Source of the DNA: Rouxiella aceris
GTDB lineage: Bacteria > Pseudomonadota > Gammaproteobacteria > Enterobacterales > Enterobacteriaceae
Direction of reading: 5' to 3'
Assembly: GCF_012933545.1 (NCBI RefSeq)
Contig: NZ_JAADJU010000010.1
Location: 62,001-126,000 of the forward strand
Length of the DNA: 64,000 nt
In this document: one piece after another, positions 18,464-28,711 of the stretch
Layout of the letters: every line of letters starts with the position of its first letter
How positions within the stretch are numbered: the first letter of the stretch is position 1
The notes under the pieces: generated by a model
The model's input: only the letters and a program-made list of their open reading frames with translations
Databases searched by the model: none
What the model was told of the DNA's origin: nothing
Position numbers and translations under genes: made by a program

Positions 18464-18689
18464 TGCTCTCCCTGGCATAGCGCCCAAATAGCGCGGTTAA
18501 TAGCCTTTTAAGCAAAGGCTCCAGTACAAGGGCCAACATAAAGCGCAGCGGCCCCTTACCCAGCATCGCCAGCACACGGGCAGCCACCCCGGCCGGTGCA
18601 AAGGTTAATAACAGCATGATGGTCAATTTAGTCGCCCGCTTTAGCAGACCACTTTTTGTCGACGTTGCCGCCGGTAAAGCATAATGCAT
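18444..18689 (-). CDS. pspD: Phage-shock protein D
   Basis: 81 residues with a hydrophobic segment (about 22-45) and a second amphipathic stretch (PLRFMLALVLEPLLKRLL), matching the conserved core APAGVA and LEPLL of PspD. Peripheral inner-membrane protein of the Psp response with little known role. The start at 18689 follows GAGGAG by 6 nt; a TTG 7 codons upstream is possible but weaker. Confidence 0.88.
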   Translation of the reverse strand: MHYALPAATSTKSGLLKRATKLTIMLLLTFAPAGVAARVLAMLGKGPLRFMLALVLEPLLKRLLTALFGRYARESNEKTAK

Positions 18690-18756
18690 AACGCGCTCCT
18701 CTTGCATCAAAGCCGGTTAAACCACAGCAGGTGCCGGGAGACAGGCAAGCACCGAG

Positions 18757-19116
18757 TTACAGCGCGCGAAAGCGGCTGCGCACGCCAAAGGTTTCCGAGG
18801 TGACATAGCGCTCCACCTCTCTTAATTGCAGTTCACTGGCGCGTAGTTGGCGGTCGGCCTCGGCCAGCAGTTCATGAGCCGAGGGCCCCTGTTCATCATC
18901 AAAACGTTGTGATGGTACCGGCTCCAGCAGCCAGGCCAACAGGAAGTAGCCCACCACGGTAAACATAAATAGCCCGAAAAACAGCGACAGCACCACAATC
19001 AGTCGCAACAGTTTGACCGGCACGCCCAGATAGTGTGCCAGCCCGGCGCAAACCCCTTTAAACACACCCTCTTCCGGAACGCGGTAGAGTTTTCTTTGTG
19101 ACAGTGTCGTTGACAT
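18757..19116 (-). CDS. pspC: Phage-shock protein C
   Basis: 119 residues. N-terminal amphipathic region KLYRVPEEGVFKGVCAGLAHYLG typical of PspC, then one membrane helix (about 38-65) and a Leu-rich C-terminal helix. With PspB it senses inner-membrane stress and releases PspF from PspA. The ATG overlaps the pspB stop by one base. Confidence 0.96.
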   Translation of the reverse strand: MSTTLSQRKLYRVPEEGVFKGVCAGLAHYLGVPVKLLRLIVVLSLFFGLFMFTVVGYFLLAWLLEPVPSQRFDDEQGPSAHELLAEADRQLRASELQLREVERYVTSETFGVRSRFRAL

Positions 19117-19343
19117 CAGGATTGCCTCCAGCCGGGATGTTCAGCATCAAGGATCTCTTCCAGCGCCTGGATCCGTTCGCGCATGCGCTGCGCTTCGCGG
19201 GTGAGCTGCTGTAAATTTTGCAGTTCATGTTGACTCAACTGACTGCCATTTTGTGACCTATTGCTGTAGTGCAGCCACAGCCAGATCGGTGCGACAAATA
19301 ACACAAATATTGTCAGCGGGATGGCTAAAAAAAGAACGCTCAT
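19116..19343 (-). CDS. pspB: Phage-shock protein B
   Basis: 75 residues. N-terminal membrane helix (about 5-25) followed by a Gln/Glu-rich coiled coil (LQNLQQLTREAQRMRERI). Partner of PspC in stress sensing. Sits between pspA and pspC with the usual tight spacing. Confidence 0.96.
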   Translation of the reverse strand: MSVLFLAIPLTIFVLFVAPIWLWLHYSNRSQNGSQLSQHELQNLQQLTREAQRMRERIQALEEILDAEHPGWRQS

Positions 19344-19390
19344 GGCAACTCCTGTAAGATATTTTATTGCAGGTGAGGACTAACCTGTTA

Positions 19391-20062
19391 TCAGGCGTCC
19401 TTATTGCCCTGCATTTTAGCTTTGAGCGCGGCGATCTGGGCGCTGATTTCATCATCGGCCTTCAATTCGGCAAACTGCTGATCGAGGCTTTTCTTTTTAC
19501 CAATGCCAACGGTTTCCGCTTCGGCTTCCATATGATCTATACGGCGTTCAAACTGCTCAAAACGCGCCATGGCTTCATCGAGTTTGCCGCTGTCGAGCTG
19601 GCGACGCACATCGCGTGAAGAAGAAGCCGCCTGGTGACGCAAGGTTAACGCCTGCTGACGGGCGCGGGTCTCGGTCAGTTTGCTTTCCAGTTCACCAATT
19701 TCCGACTTCATACGATCCAGCGTTTCTTCTACGGCGGCCACTTCATTTTTTAATGTGGTGACCAGTTCCGCCAGTTTTTGTTTTTCGATCAGTGCCGACC
19801 GGGCCAAATCGTCTTTATCTTTACGCAATGCCAGTTCGGCTTTTTCTTGCCACTCTTGCTGTTGCGCCTCGCCCTGTTCAATACGGCGTTTGAGCTGTTT
19901 TTTTTCTGCCAGGGCGCGGGCAGACGTGGAGCGAACTTCCACCAGCGTGTCTTCCATTTCCTGAATCATTAGACGAACCAGCTTTTGTGGATCTTCGGCT
20001 TTATCCAGCAGGTTATTGATATTGGCATTCACAATGTCGGCAAAACGCGAAAAAATACCCAT
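19391..20062 (-). CDS. pspA: Phage-shock protein A
   Basis: 223 residues, almost wholly alpha-helical coiled coil (ESCRT-III/IM30 superfamily). The N-terminal amphipathic helix [19 protein letters not shown] binds membrane. PspA both restrains the activator PspF and, when released, stabilises damaged inner membrane. AGAGGAA precedes the start. First gene of the operon, reading from a sigma-54 promoter at 20211-20230. Confidence 0.97.
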   Translation of the reverse strand: MGIFSRFADIVNANINNLLDKAEDPQKLVRLMIQEMEDTLVEVRSTSARALAEKKQLKRRIEQGEAQQQEWQEKAELALRKDKDDLARSALIEKQKLAELVTTLKNEVAAVEETLDRMKSEIGELESKLTETRARQQALTLRHQAASSSRDVRRQLDSGKLDEAMARFEQFERRIDHMEAEAETVGIGKKKSLDQQFAELKADDEISAQIAALKAKMQGNKDA

Positions 20063-20210
20063 TTTTACGATTCCTCTTTAACTTGTTTTACTCGTTGGAT
20101 CAGCTGGCGGAGTCAGCGCCCCGGCACCTTGCTGCCACGGAATAACTACTGGCACGACGCTAGCGTGACAGCGTCTGAATAACGCTGCGCGCTGTATGCA
20201 CTGCAGAGAC

Positions 20211-20230
20211 TATTTCAAGACCCGTGCCAA
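20211..20230 (-). promoter_or_regulatory. Sigma-54 promoter of the pspABCD-ycjXF operon
   Basis: On the minus strand, TTGGCACGGGTCTTGAAATA matches the -24/-12 consensus TTGGCACG-N4-TTGCA well (GG of -24 at 20227-20228). It lies in the pspA-pspF divergent gap about 150 bp before pspA; PspF enhancer sites are expected in the AT-rich 20231-20330 segment next to pspF. Confidence 0.85.
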
Positions 20231-20336
20231 CTTTTAATTTTTATTATCCAGCTGAATAAAAACAGCTTTTTTATTTCGTCTTCTGCTAGGCTTAAAATAG
20301 AATGATTAAATTAACCAAGGGTTGGTAAATTTCACC

Positions 20337-21341
20337 ATGACCGTCAACAAAGATAATCTGCTCGGCGAAGCCAATTCATTTATTGAAGTCTTGGAACAGG
20401 TCTCGCAACTTGCCAGACTCAATAAACCGGTATTGGTTACCGGCGAACGCGGTACCGGCAAGGAGCTGATTGCCCACCGTTTACATTATTTGTCAGGCCG
20501 CTGGCAGGGCCCCTTTATTTCCCTCAACTGCGCGGCTCTTAACGAAAGCCTGCTCGACTCAGAGCTGTTTGGCCATGAGGCTGGGGCTTTTACCGGCGCG
20601 CAAAAACGCCATCTCGGACGTTTTGAGCGAGCCGATGGCGGTACCCTGTTTCTCGACGAATTGGCCACCGCCCCGATGCTGGTGCAAGAAAAACTATTAC
20701 GAGTCATTGAATATGGTCATTTAGAGCGCGTGGGCGGCAGCCAGCCTTTGCAGGTGGATGTGCGGCTAGTCTGCGCCACCAATGACGATCTGCCTGCACT
20801 GGCGGCAGCGGGCAAGTTTCGCGCCGATCTGCTCGACAGATTGGCATTCGACGTTATCCAGTTACCGCCGCTACGCGAACGTCAGCAGGACATCATGTTA
20901 TTGGCCGAACACTTCGCCATTCAAATGTGCCGCGAGCTTTCGCTGCCGTTATTTCCCGGTTTTACCCCGCAGGCCAGGCAGACACTGCTCGACTATCAAT
21001 GGCCGGGCAATGTCAGGGAGTTAAAAAACGTCGTAGAACGGTCGATGTACCGCCACGGCAACAGCGATTATCCCTTGCACCATATTGTGTTAAATCCATT
21101 TCGTCGTGAAACCACAGCTCTTGCCGTAGCACCAGCCTCTTCATTGCAGGGTCTGGCTTTACCGCCATTGCCGGTAGACAGTAAAAACTGGCTTAATAGC
21201 GTGGAGAAGGCGCTAATTGAACAGGCGCTAAGACAGGCAAAATATAATCAACGCCGGGCGGCCGATCTGCTGGGGCTGACTTATCATCAATTGCGCGGCA
21301 TGTTGAAAAAACAGGGGATACAGGTCAATGCCGAGGAATAG
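20337..21341 (+). CDS. pspF: Sigma-54-dependent activator PspF
   Basis: 334 residues: AAA+ domain (about 1-265) with Walker A GERGTGKE, the sigma-54-contacting GAFTGA loop, and Walker B GGTLFLDE, followed by a Fis-type helix-turn-helix (NQRRAADLLGLTYHQLR). No N-terminal receiver domain, as expected: PspA binding controls it. Start taken as the ATG at 20337 (MTVNKDNLLGEANSF), not the upstream in-frame TTG. Divergent from pspA. Confidence 0.97.
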   Translation: MTVNKDNLLGEANSFIEVLEQVSQLARLNKPVLVTGERGTGKELIAHRLHYLSGRWQGPFISLNCAALNESLLDSELFGHEAGAFTGAQKRHLGRFERADGGTLFLDELATAPMLVQEKLLRVIEYGHLERVGGSQPLQVDVRLVCATNDDLPALAAAGKFRADLLDRLAFDVIQLPPLRERQQDIMLLAEHFAIQMCRELSLPLFPGFTPQARQTLLDYQWPGNVRELKNVVERSMYRHGNSDYPLHHIVLNPFRRETTALAVAPASSLQGLALPPLPVDSKNWLNSVEKALIEQALRQAKYNQRRAADLLGLTYHQLRGMLKKQGIQVNAEE

Positions 21342-21428
21342 CGGTAAATATTGTTTCACGCAATGGATTGGGGTGTATGGCAGAGTGCGGTACACTTAGG
21401 CTATTGCTTACTTACATTTGAAGCCCTT

Positions 21429-23120
21429 ATGCGTTGTTTAACCCTTTGGATGCTGTTACTTACCGGGCTTGCGTCGGCCTGTTTTGCTGCCCCTCCGGTC
21501 AGCGAAAAACCGCATTCTGCTCCCTTGCCTGTGGCCGTCAGCGATATCCGCCAAACCGGCTTCGTTTACTGCGTCAACGGCATGGTGAACAATTTCAATC
21601 CGCAGAAAGCCAGCAGCGGGCTGGTGATCGATACCCTTGCCGCCCAGATTTATGACCGCCTGCTGGACGTGGATCCCTATACCTATCGCTTGATCCCGGA
21701 GCTGGCGCAAAATTGGGAGGTGCTGGATAACGGCGCCACCTATGTTTTCCATCTGCGCAAAGACGTGCCTTTCCAGACCTCCTCCTGGTTTACCCCAACG
21801 CGAATGATGAACGCCGACGATGTGGTATTCAGTTTTGAGCGGGTAATCGATGAGCATAACCACTATCACAGCGTCAACGGCAGCGATTATCCCTACTTTG
21901 ACAGTTTGCAGTTTTCCAAGACGGTTAAAAGCATCAAAAAGATTGATGACTCCACCGTTGAGTTCACGCTCAATAACCCGGATGCGTCCTTCCTGTGGCA
22001 CCTGGCGACCCATTATGCGCCAGTGCTTTCGGCAGAGTACGCCGCCAGCTTGCAAAAAACCGGCAGTGAAGAACAGATTGACCGTCAGCCAATAGGCACA
22101 GGTCCGTTCCAGTTAGACAATTATCGCGCCGGGCAATATGTCCGTCTGGCCCGTAATGGTCAATATTGGAAAGGTGTGCCGCGTATGCAGCAAGTGGTGA
22201 TTGATCTCGGCGTTGGCGGGACCGGGCGGCTATCAAAACTGCTGACCGGAGAGTGTGATGTCCTCGCCTATCCCGCCGCCAGCCAGTTGTCGATTCTGCG
22301 TGATGATCCGCGCCTGCGACTGACTCTGCGCCCGGGCATGAATGTCGCTTATCTGGCATTTAACACCAGTAAAGCGCCCCTTGACGACCCTCGCGTACGA
22401 CGGGCCATTGCCCTGGCGATCAACAACCAGCGTTTAATGCAGTCAATCTATTACGGTACGGCAGAAACTGCCGCCTCGGTGCTGCCTCGCGCCTCCTGGG
22501 CCTATGACAGCAATGCCAGGGTCACCGAATATAATCCCGATAAAGCGCGGGAATTGCTGGCCAGCCTTGGTAAAGGGGATTTGGTACTGCATCTGTGGGT
22601 ACCAAGTATTTCGCAATCCTATAATCCCAGCCCGCTGAAAACGGCCGAACTGATCCAGGCCGATCTGGCCCAGGTGGGCATCAAAGTCATTATTGTCCCC
22701 GTCGAAGGACGCTTCCAGGAAGCGCGTCTGATGGAGATGAACCACGATCTGACGCTGTCAGGCTGGTCTACCGACAGTAACGACCCGGACAGTTTTTTCC
22801 GCCCGGTGCTGAGCTGTGCGGCAATACGTTCCCAGACCAACTATGCTCACTGGTGTGATCCAGAGTTTGATGCCCTGCTGCATCAGGCGCTGCTTTCCCA
22901 ACAACTTTCCCAGCGCATCGACGTTTATCAGCAGGCACAACGTATTCTTGAGCAGCAGTTGCCGGTTTTGCCACTGGCCTCTTCACTGCGGCTGCAGGCC
23001 TACCGCTATGACATAAAAGGATTGGTACTCAGTCCGTTTGGCAATGCCTCTTTTGCCGGCGTCTACCGTGCCACCGATGATGCCCCGACGCCAGTTAAAA
23101 GCGAGGAGAAAGCGCCGTGA
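21429..23120 (+). CDS. sapA: SapA periplasmic substrate-binding protein
   Basis: Solute-binding component (family 5, DppA/OppA type) of the Sap ABC transporter, linked to antimicrobial-peptide resistance in pathogens and, through SapBCDF, to putrescine export in E. coli. 563 residues. Signal peptide [20 protein letters not shown]. Conserved segments include [24 protein letters not shown] and [14 protein letters not shown]. The frame is open 26 codons further upstream but the chosen start gives a proper signal peptide. First of five tightly coupled genes. Confidence 0.96.
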   Translation: MRCLTLWMLLLTGLASACFAAPPVSEKPHSAPLPVAVSDIRQTGFVYCVNGMVNNFNPQKASSGLVIDTLAAQIYDRLLDVDPYTYRLIPELAQNWEVLDNGATYVFHLRKDVPFQTSSWFTPTRMMNADDVVFSFERVIDEHNHYHSVNGSDYPYFDSLQFSKTVKSIKKIDDSTVEFTLNNPDASFLWHLATHYAPVLSAEYAASLQKTGSEEQIDRQPIGTGPFQLDNYRAGQYVRLARNGQYWKGVPRMQQVVIDLGVGGTGRLSKLLTGECDVLAYPAASQLSILRDDPRLRLTLRPGMNVAYLAFNTSKAPLDDPRVRRAIALAINNQRLMQSIYYGTAETAASVLPRASWAYDSNARVTEYNPDKARELLASLGKGDLVLHLWVPSISQSYNPSPLKTAELIQADLAQVGIKVIIVPVEGRFQEARLMEMNHDLTLSGWSTDSNDPDSFFRPVLSCAAIRSQTNYAHWCDPEFDALLHQALLSQQLSQRIDVYQQAQRILEQQLPVLPLASSLRLQAYRYDIKGLVLSPFGNASFAGVYRATDDAPTPVKSEEKAP

Positions 23121-24082
23121 TTATTTTTATTTTACGTCGATTGCTGCTGCTGATTATCACGCTGTTTTTACTCAGTCTGGTGGCCTTCAGCCTCAGCTAT
23201 TTTACCCCTCATGCCCCGCTGCAGGGGGCATCACTGTGGGATGCCTACCGCTTCTTTTTTGGCGGGCTCTGTCAGTTCGATTTTGGCGTATCGAGTATTA
23301 ACGGTGAGCCGATAGGCGAGCAGCTGCTCAGCGTATTCCCGGCGACCATGGAACTGTGCATTCTGGCATTTGCGCTGGCGCTGATCATCGGTATTCCCCT
23401 GGGAATTACTGCGGGGGTAATGCGCGGAAAATGGCCGGACCTGGCGATCAGCACCCTGGCCCTGCTGGGATTTTCCATTCCCATTTTTTGGCTGTCGCTG
23501 CTGTTGATGCTGTTCTTTTCATTGCAGCTCGGCTGGCTGCCGGTGTCAGGACGTATCGATCTGCTTTATCAACTCAAGCCGGTTACCGGTATTGCGGTGA
23601 TTGACGCTTGGCTGTCCCATTCGCCTTATCGCCATGAGATGATCGTCAGCGCCGTACAACATCTGATCCTGCCAATTGCCGCGCTGGCAGTCGCTCCGAC
23701 AACGGAAGTGATCCGTCTGATGCGCATCAGCACCGACGAAGTGTTGTCAAAAAACTATGTTAAAGCGGCGGCCACCCGTGGGTTGTCGCGCTTTACCATT
23801 ATCCGTCGTCACGTATTGCATAACGCCCTGCCGCCAATTATTCCGCAGCTTGGCCTGCAGTTTTCTACCATGCTGACGCTGGCGATGATTACCGAGGTGG
23901 TGTTCAACTGGCCGGGCTTGGGGCGCTGGATGATCAACGCCATCCGCCAACAGGACTACGCCGCCATTTCCGCCGGTGTGATGATCACCGGTTCGCTGGT
24001 TATTGCGGTAAATGTGTTCTCCGATATTTTAGGCGCATTGATGAACCCACTGAAACACAAGGAATGGTATGCCCTTAGATAA
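23117..24082 (+). CDS. sapB: SapB inner-membrane permease
   Basis: 321 residues, about six membrane helices, binding-protein-dependent transport permease of the DppB type, with the EAA-like loop [19 protein letters not shown] that contacts the ATPases. GTG start overlaps the sapA stop by 4 nt. Confidence 0.96.
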   Translation: MIIFILRRLLLLIITLFLLSLVAFSLSYFTPHAPLQGASLWDAYRFFFGGLCQFDFGVSSINGEPIGEQLLSVFPATMELCILAFALALIIGIPLGITAGVMRGKWPDLAISTLALLGFSIPIFWLSLLLMLFFSLQLGWLPVSGRIDLLYQLKPVTGIAVIDAWLSHSPYRHEMIVSAVQHLILPIAALAVAPTTEVIRLMRISTDEVLSKNYVKAAATRGLSRFTIIRRHVLHNALPPIIPQLGLQFSTMLTLAMITEVVFNWPGLGRWMINAIRQQDYAAISAGVMITGSLVIAVNVFSDILGALMNPLKHKEWYALR

Positions 24083-24959
24083 CGTCTACCTTGAGAAGCA
24101 GGTCGCCAGCCCGTTGCTCTATACCTGGCGCATTTTTTATCGCGACGGCCTGTCGATGATTGGTTTTTACGGCGTTATTGCGCTGATTTTCTTATGCCTG
24201 TTTGGCAGCCTGCTGGCCCCCTATCAACTTGACCAACAGTTTCTCGGCTATCAGTTATTGCCTCCTTCCTGGTCACGCTACGGCGATGTGTCGTTCTTTT
24301 TGGGTACCGACGATCTTGGCCGCGATTTACTCAGCCGTATTCTTAGCGGTGCCGCGCCAACAATAGGTGGCGGGATCCTGGTGACACTGGCGGCTGCGGT
24401 GTTTGCAGTAGTAATTGGCGTTCTGGCGGGCAGTATGCGCGGGCTGCGCTCGGCGGTGCTTAACCATATTCTTGATACCCTGCTGGCTATCCCTTCCATG
24501 CTGCTGGCTATTGTTGTCGTGGCCTTTATTGGCCCGAAACTGGAACATGCACTGCTGGCGGTTTGGATGGCACTGTTGCCACGTATGGCACGTACGCTGT
24601 ATGTCGCCGTGCACGATGAGCTGGAAAAAGAGTATGTGATCGCCGTTCGCCTTGACGGTGCCACCACGCTGCAAATTCTGCGCTATGCCGTGTTGCCCAA
24701 TATCCTGGCGGTACTGGTGACCGAATTCACTCGCGCACTGTCGATGGCCATTATGGATATCGCGGCACTGGGATTTCTCGATCTCGGCGCGCAGCTCCCT
24801 TCACCGGAGTGGGGCGCGATGCTCGGTGATTCGCTGGAGCTGGTGTATGTCGCCCCCTGGACGGTGATGCTGCCCGGCGCAGCCATTTTGATCAGTGTAT
24901 TGCTGATCAACCTGCTTGGTGACGGTATCCGCCGCGCCATTAACGCGGGAGTCAAATAA
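24069..24959 (+). CDS. sapC: SapC inner-membrane permease
   Basis: 296 residues, DppC-type permease: N-terminal helix after a short cytoplasmic tail, then five more helices, with the [14 protein letters not shown] segment and coupling loop [19 protein letters not shown]. Overlaps sapB by 14 nt and sapD by one base. Confidence 0.96.
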   Translation: MPLDNVYLEKQVASPLLYTWRIFYRDGLSMIGFYGVIALIFLCLFGSLLAPYQLDQQFLGYQLLPPSWSRYGDVSFFLGTDDLGRDLLSRILSGAAPTIGGGILVTLAAAVFAVVIGVLAGSMRGLRSAVLNHILDTLLAIPSMLLAIVVVAFIGPKLEHALLAVWMALLPRMARTLYVAVHDELEKEYVIAVRLDGATTLQILRYAVLPNILAVLVTEFTRALSMAIMDIAALGFLDLGAQLPSPEWGAMLGDSLELVYVAPWTVMLPGAAILISVLLINLLGDGIRRAINAGVK

Positions 24960-25951
24960 TGCCGTTACTGGATATTCGCAATCTGACCATTGAATTTATG
25001 ACTTCCGAAGGGCCGGTCAAAGCGGTAGATCGCGTCAGCATGACCTTGGCTGCCGGCGAAGTGCGCGGCCTGGTTGGCGAGTCGGGATCGGGCAAGAGCC
25101 TGATCGCCAAAGCCATCTGCGGTGTCACCAAAGATAACTGGCGCGTCACCGCCGATCGCATGCGTTTTGACGATATTGACTTGCTCAAGCTGACACCGCG
25201 CGAACGTCGCAAACTGATCGGCCATAATATTTCGATGATTTTTCAGGAGCCGCAATCCTGTCTCGACCCCTCGGAAAACATTGGTCGTCAGTTGATTCAG
25301 GCCATCCCCGGCTGGACCTATAAAGGTCTGTGGTACCAACGTCTTATGTGGCGCAAGCGTCGGGCTATTGAGCTGTTGCATCGCGTGGGCATCAAAGACC
25401 ATAAAGATATTATGGCCAGTTTCCCTTATGAACTGACCGAAGGCGAATGCCAGAAAGTGATGATCGCCATTGCGCTGGCCAATCAGCCGCGGTTACTGAT
25501 TGCCGATGAGCCGACCAACGCCATGGAAGCGACCACCCAGGCACAGATATTTCGCTTGCTGGCGCGTATGAATCAGAATAACAACACCACTATTTTGCTG
25601 ATCAGTCACGATCTGCAGATGATGACTAAATGGGTTAATCGCATTAACGTGCTTTATTGTGGGCAAACCGTAGAAAGCGCTACCTGCGAGGAACTGTTGG
25701 CTGCTCCCCATCATCCTTATACGCAGGCGCTGATCCGTGCCATGCCGGATTTTGGTCGTTCACTGCCGCATAAAAGCCGTCTTAATACTCTGCCAGGTGC
25801 CATCCCTTCCCTTGAGCATTTGCCCATCGGTTGCCGCCTTGGCCCACGCTGTCCCTATGCGCAGAGAAAATGTATTGAAACACCGCCGCTGCGCCTGGCA
25901 AAAACTCATGCCTATGCCTGCCACTTCCCACTTAATATGGAGGAGCAATAA
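24959..25951 (+). CDS. sapD: SapD ATP-binding protein
   Basis: 330 residues. Walker A GESGSGKS, Walker B LLIADEPT. The signature is ELTEGECQK instead of LSGGQ, a variant that is normal for SapD. C-terminal oligopeptide-transporter domain with the conserved cysteines [13 protein letters not shown]. In E. coli SapD also supports Trk potassium uptake. TAATG coupling to both neighbours. Confidence 0.96.
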   Translation: MPLLDIRNLTIEFMTSEGPVKAVDRVSMTLAAGEVRGLVGESGSGKSLIAKAICGVTKDNWRVTADRMRFDDIDLLKLTPRERRKLIGHNISMIFQEPQSCLDPSENIGRQLIQAIPGWTYKGLWYQRLMWRKRRAIELLHRVGIKDHKDIMASFPYELTEGECQKVMIAIALANQPRLLIADEPTNAMEATTQAQIFRLLARMNQNNNTTILLISHDLQMMTKWVNRINVLYCGQTVESATCEELLAAPHHPYTQALIRAMPDFGRSLPHKSRLNTLPGAIPSLEHLPIGCRLGPRCPYAQRKCIETPPLRLAKTHAYACHFPLNMEEQ

Positions 25952-26766
25952 TGGCGGAGACTCTGCTTGAAGTGCGCAATCTGTGCAAAACCTTCCGTTA
26001 CCGCACCGGGCTATTTCGCAAAATGAATCTGCAAGCGGTAAAACCGCTGAATTTCACCCTGAAAGCCAAGCAGACGCTGGCGATTATTGGTGAAAATGGT
26101 TCCGGTAAATCGACGCTGGCAAAAATGCTGGCGGGCATGGTAGAGCCAACAGACGGGGAAATTCTGGTCGACGATCAAAACCTGGTGTTTGGGGATTATC
26201 GCCAGCGTAGTCAGATGATCCGTATGATTTTTCAGGATCCGTCCACTTCGCTTAATCCGCGTCAGCGCATTGGCCAGATCCTGGAATCGCCGCTGCGCCT
26301 GACCAGCGATATGGATGCGCCAGCCCGAGAGGCGCGCATCAATCAAACCTTGCGCCAGGTGGGGTTGCTACCTGATCACGCCAACTATTATCCGCATATG
26401 CTGGCTTCCGGTCAGGTGCAACGGGTGGCGTTGGCGCGAGCGCTGATCCTGCAACCGAAAGTGATTGTTGCCGATGAGGCCCTGGCAGCACTGGATATGT
26501 CAATGCGGTCGCAGATCATCAACATGATGCTGGAATTGCAAGAAAAACACGGCATTTCTTATATTTATGTCACCCAGCATCTCGGTATGATGAAACATAT
26601 CAGCGATCAGGTGCTGGTAATGCACAACGGCGAAGTGGTCGAACGCGGTAATACCGCAGAAGTATTGGCGGCCCCGCTGCACGATTTGACCAAAAGACTG
26701 GTCTCCAGTCATTTTGGCGAAGCCCTGACCGCAGACGCCTGGCGGCGCGATGGCAAAGTCACCTGA
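25951..26766 (+). CDS. sapF: SapF ATP-binding protein
   Basis: 271 residues. Walker A GENGSGKST, signature LASGQVQRVALARAL, Walker B VIVADEAL. Second ATPase of the Sap transporter. In E. coli fabI follows this gene; here the next gene is an unrelated AhpD-like protein. Confidence 0.96.
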   Translation: MAETLLEVRNLCKTFRYRTGLFRKMNLQAVKPLNFTLKAKQTLAIIGENGSGKSTLAKMLAGMVEPTDGEILVDDQNLVFGDYRQRSQMIRMIFQDPSTSLNPRQRIGQILESPLRLTSDMDAPAREARINQTLRQVGLLPDHANYYPHMLASGQVQRVALARALILQPKVIVADEALAALDMSMRSQIINMMLELQEKHGISYIYVTQHLGMMKHISDQVLVMHNGEVVERGNTAEVLAAPLHDLTKRLVSSHFGEALTADAWRRDGKVT

Positions 26767-26777
26767 AGATTCGCTAC

Positions 26778-26803
26778 GGTGTCCCGACGTTTAACGGGAC
26801 ACC
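26778..26803 (+). terminator. Hairpin after sapF
   Basis: GGTGTCCCG-acgtttaa-CGGGACACC, a perfect 9-bp stem 11 nt after sapF, without a T tract; terminator role is probable but weak. Confidence 0.5.
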
Positions 26804-26968
26804 AACGACCAGACCCGCCATAGCCCCATCCCCCCCTTGTTCATTTCTTCGCTATTTTTCTGTTTTGCTATTCCTTTTAGCTATGATTTATCACTTAACA
26901 GTATTTTATCTGGCGTTCACTATCAGCAAGGATAGAGTCTGAAATTGCCCTACGCAAAGGACTCGATC

Positions 26969-28147
26969 ATGGAACAACAGCGCCGGGCCGCTCACGATGG
27001 TTGGTATCACGAAACCCAATCCAGCCAACAGCGGCAAACGCCCGCAGTACCCTGTCAAATAATAACCACTGACAGTTTTCTATTAGGCCTTGAACAAAAG
27101 CTCGCGCCCTCATTCCGCATTTTGCTGACTCAACGCAGCGGCCTGTTGAGCGCCGGGCAACGCTGTTATAACCAGTTGTTTCCTGAGGAAGTACCGCTGT
27201 CACGTACACAGACACTGTCACTTTACGACCGCCTGAGCAGCGCATTAACCGTCGCCCAGGTCACCGGGATCCAGCCACTTTGTAGCCACTACGCCGCACG
27301 TCTCGCGCCGCTGAACTGTCCCGACGCCTCCCGCGAAAGCAATATCCGCCAAACCCACCTTGCCCAATACGCCCGATTACTCGCCACCCAACCTTCTTTA
27401 ATCAATCGCCAAATGTTAAGCCAGTTGCAGGATGTCGGCCTGAGCGCAACGGATATTATTATTTTTTCACAACTGATTGGTTTTGTGACCTTTCAGGCGC
27501 GGTTGCTGGCAATTATCAATGCGCTGGCGGGGCGTCCGGCCACGGTATTGCCTGGTTTCCAACATGTGGAAGAGAGCTCAGCGCAGGGATTCTCTTTGCA
27601 GCCGCGCCGCTGGCAAGCCTACTTGCCGACGCTTGATATAGCCCAGGCCAGTCAGCAACAGTTGGATATCCTTGATGACTGTGCCGAGGACGGGCGCGAC
27701 TCGGCGTTCTATCGTTTATTGGTGCTCGATGCCTCCTCGTTAAGCGCATTGTCGGCAATAGCGGCAACAATTATGCAGCCCGCTGACAGCGAAAAATCCC
27801 GACTGCAACAGTGGTCCGCGGTGGTGACTTCACGACTGAATGGCTGCCTGTTTTGCGCCGGGGTGCATGGACATCACTATCTGCAAGCGGGGGGACAATC
27901 CCGGCATATTGAGCGTCTTTTTCAGGGTAAGGCTGGCAGTAATGGGCTGACAACTGACAAGGATCCGCTGGTCAAAGCCGTGCAGATCCTGGCACAGACG
28001 CCGGAAAAATTTGATGCCGCAGCGCTGCAGCTCTTATTGGACGCTGGCTATGATCATCAGCAGGCAGTGAGTATCCTGCTTGCCAGTGCGCTTTTTTGCT
28101 GGGTTAATCGGCTGGTGCAAACATTGGGTGATACCCGATTGGCATAA
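26969..28147 (+). CDS. Two-domain carboxymuconolactone decarboxylase/AhpD-like protein
   Basis: 392 residues, probably two CMD-type helical domains in one chain. The C-terminal half has the redox motif NGCLFCAGVHGHHY (CxxC followed by His), typical of peroxidase-related AhpD folds. The N-terminal half resembles CMD proteins of the Avi_7170 type (VTGIQPLCSHYAARL) but lacks CxxC. Role would be thiol-dependent peroxide or electrophile reduction in the cytosol; the substrate is unknown. Start at 26969 has AAGGA 8 nt upstream; a TTG 8 codons before is less likely. Stands alone between sapF and dtpA, the place fabI holds in E. coli. Confidence 0.7.
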   Translation: MEQQRRAAHDGWYHETQSSQQRQTPAVPCQIITTDSFLLGLEQKLAPSFRILLTQRSGLLSAGQRCYNQLFPEEVPLSRTQTLSLYDRLSSALTVAQVTGIQPLCSHYAARLAPLNCPDASRESNIRQTHLAQYARLLATQPSLINRQMLSQLQDVGLSATDIIIFSQLIGFVTFQARLLAIINALAGRPATVLPGFQHVEESSAQGFSLQPRRWQAYLPTLDIAQASQQQLDILDDCAEDGRDSAFYRLLVLDASSLSALSAIAATIMQPADSEKSRLQQWSAVVTSRLNGCLFCAGVHGHHYLQAGGQSRHIERLFQGKAGSNGLTTDKDPLVKAVQILAQTPEKFDAAALQLLLDAGYDHQQAVSILLASALFCWVNRLVQTLGDTRLA

Positions 28148-28711
28148 GTTGACAGGTAAACAGGGTCATTCCAGGGTAAATCACTTTGCAATGACCATTT
28201 CCTGGTCATCCCTCTGGTTACCTACCCGTTGAGTTTCTAATTATCTTTTTTCCTATCTAAAATTTAGTGTTAAAAATTGCCGAATATCGCATTACAATCT
28301 CGATGGAAAATCCCCTTGCAAAATCGCCCATCTTATAGATTTATAAAATTCCAATAAAAACACCTTATGCAGCATATAGCCCCAATTATGCGCCACCAGC
28401 TCATGCATTCAAACTGCATTACTCCTGCATACCAGCTACTTTCACCAGAAAATGACTGATTAAATATTCATCAGAATTAAAATTCAATAAAAATGCTAAA
28501 CATAATTTTTAATTCTGCATAACAAATAGCGTATAGCGTAACTAGCAGGGAAAGGATAACTGTAACCGAATATTTCACAAAGCTTGCCTCCGCGCGCAAG
28601 ATAGTGAACATTAGCCGCCGTCATACATCCTATAACAATGCTGAGCGTGGCTGGTTGCGCGACTTAAGTGCTGCCCGACCTGGTGTCGGGAAGAGATAAA
28701 CAGAGGTATCA
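28148..28711. promoter_or_regulatory. Long dtpA upstream region with repeated GGTCATT half-sites and a leader hairpin
   Basis: 564 bp, AT-rich, no credible gene. Three copies of one half-site alternate in orientation near its start: GGTCATT (28164-28170), AATGACC (28190-28196), GGTCAT (28204-28209), which allows two mutually exclusive hairpins. Close to the gene, CCCGAC-ctggt-GTCGGG (28674-28690) forms a stem 21 nt before the dtpA start codon. DtpA-type genes are known OmpR targets, but I could not place an OmpR site. Confidence 0.4.

Noticed and set aside
21456-22055. 199-codon minus-strand frame inside sapA
   Set aside because: Antisense shadow of sapA.
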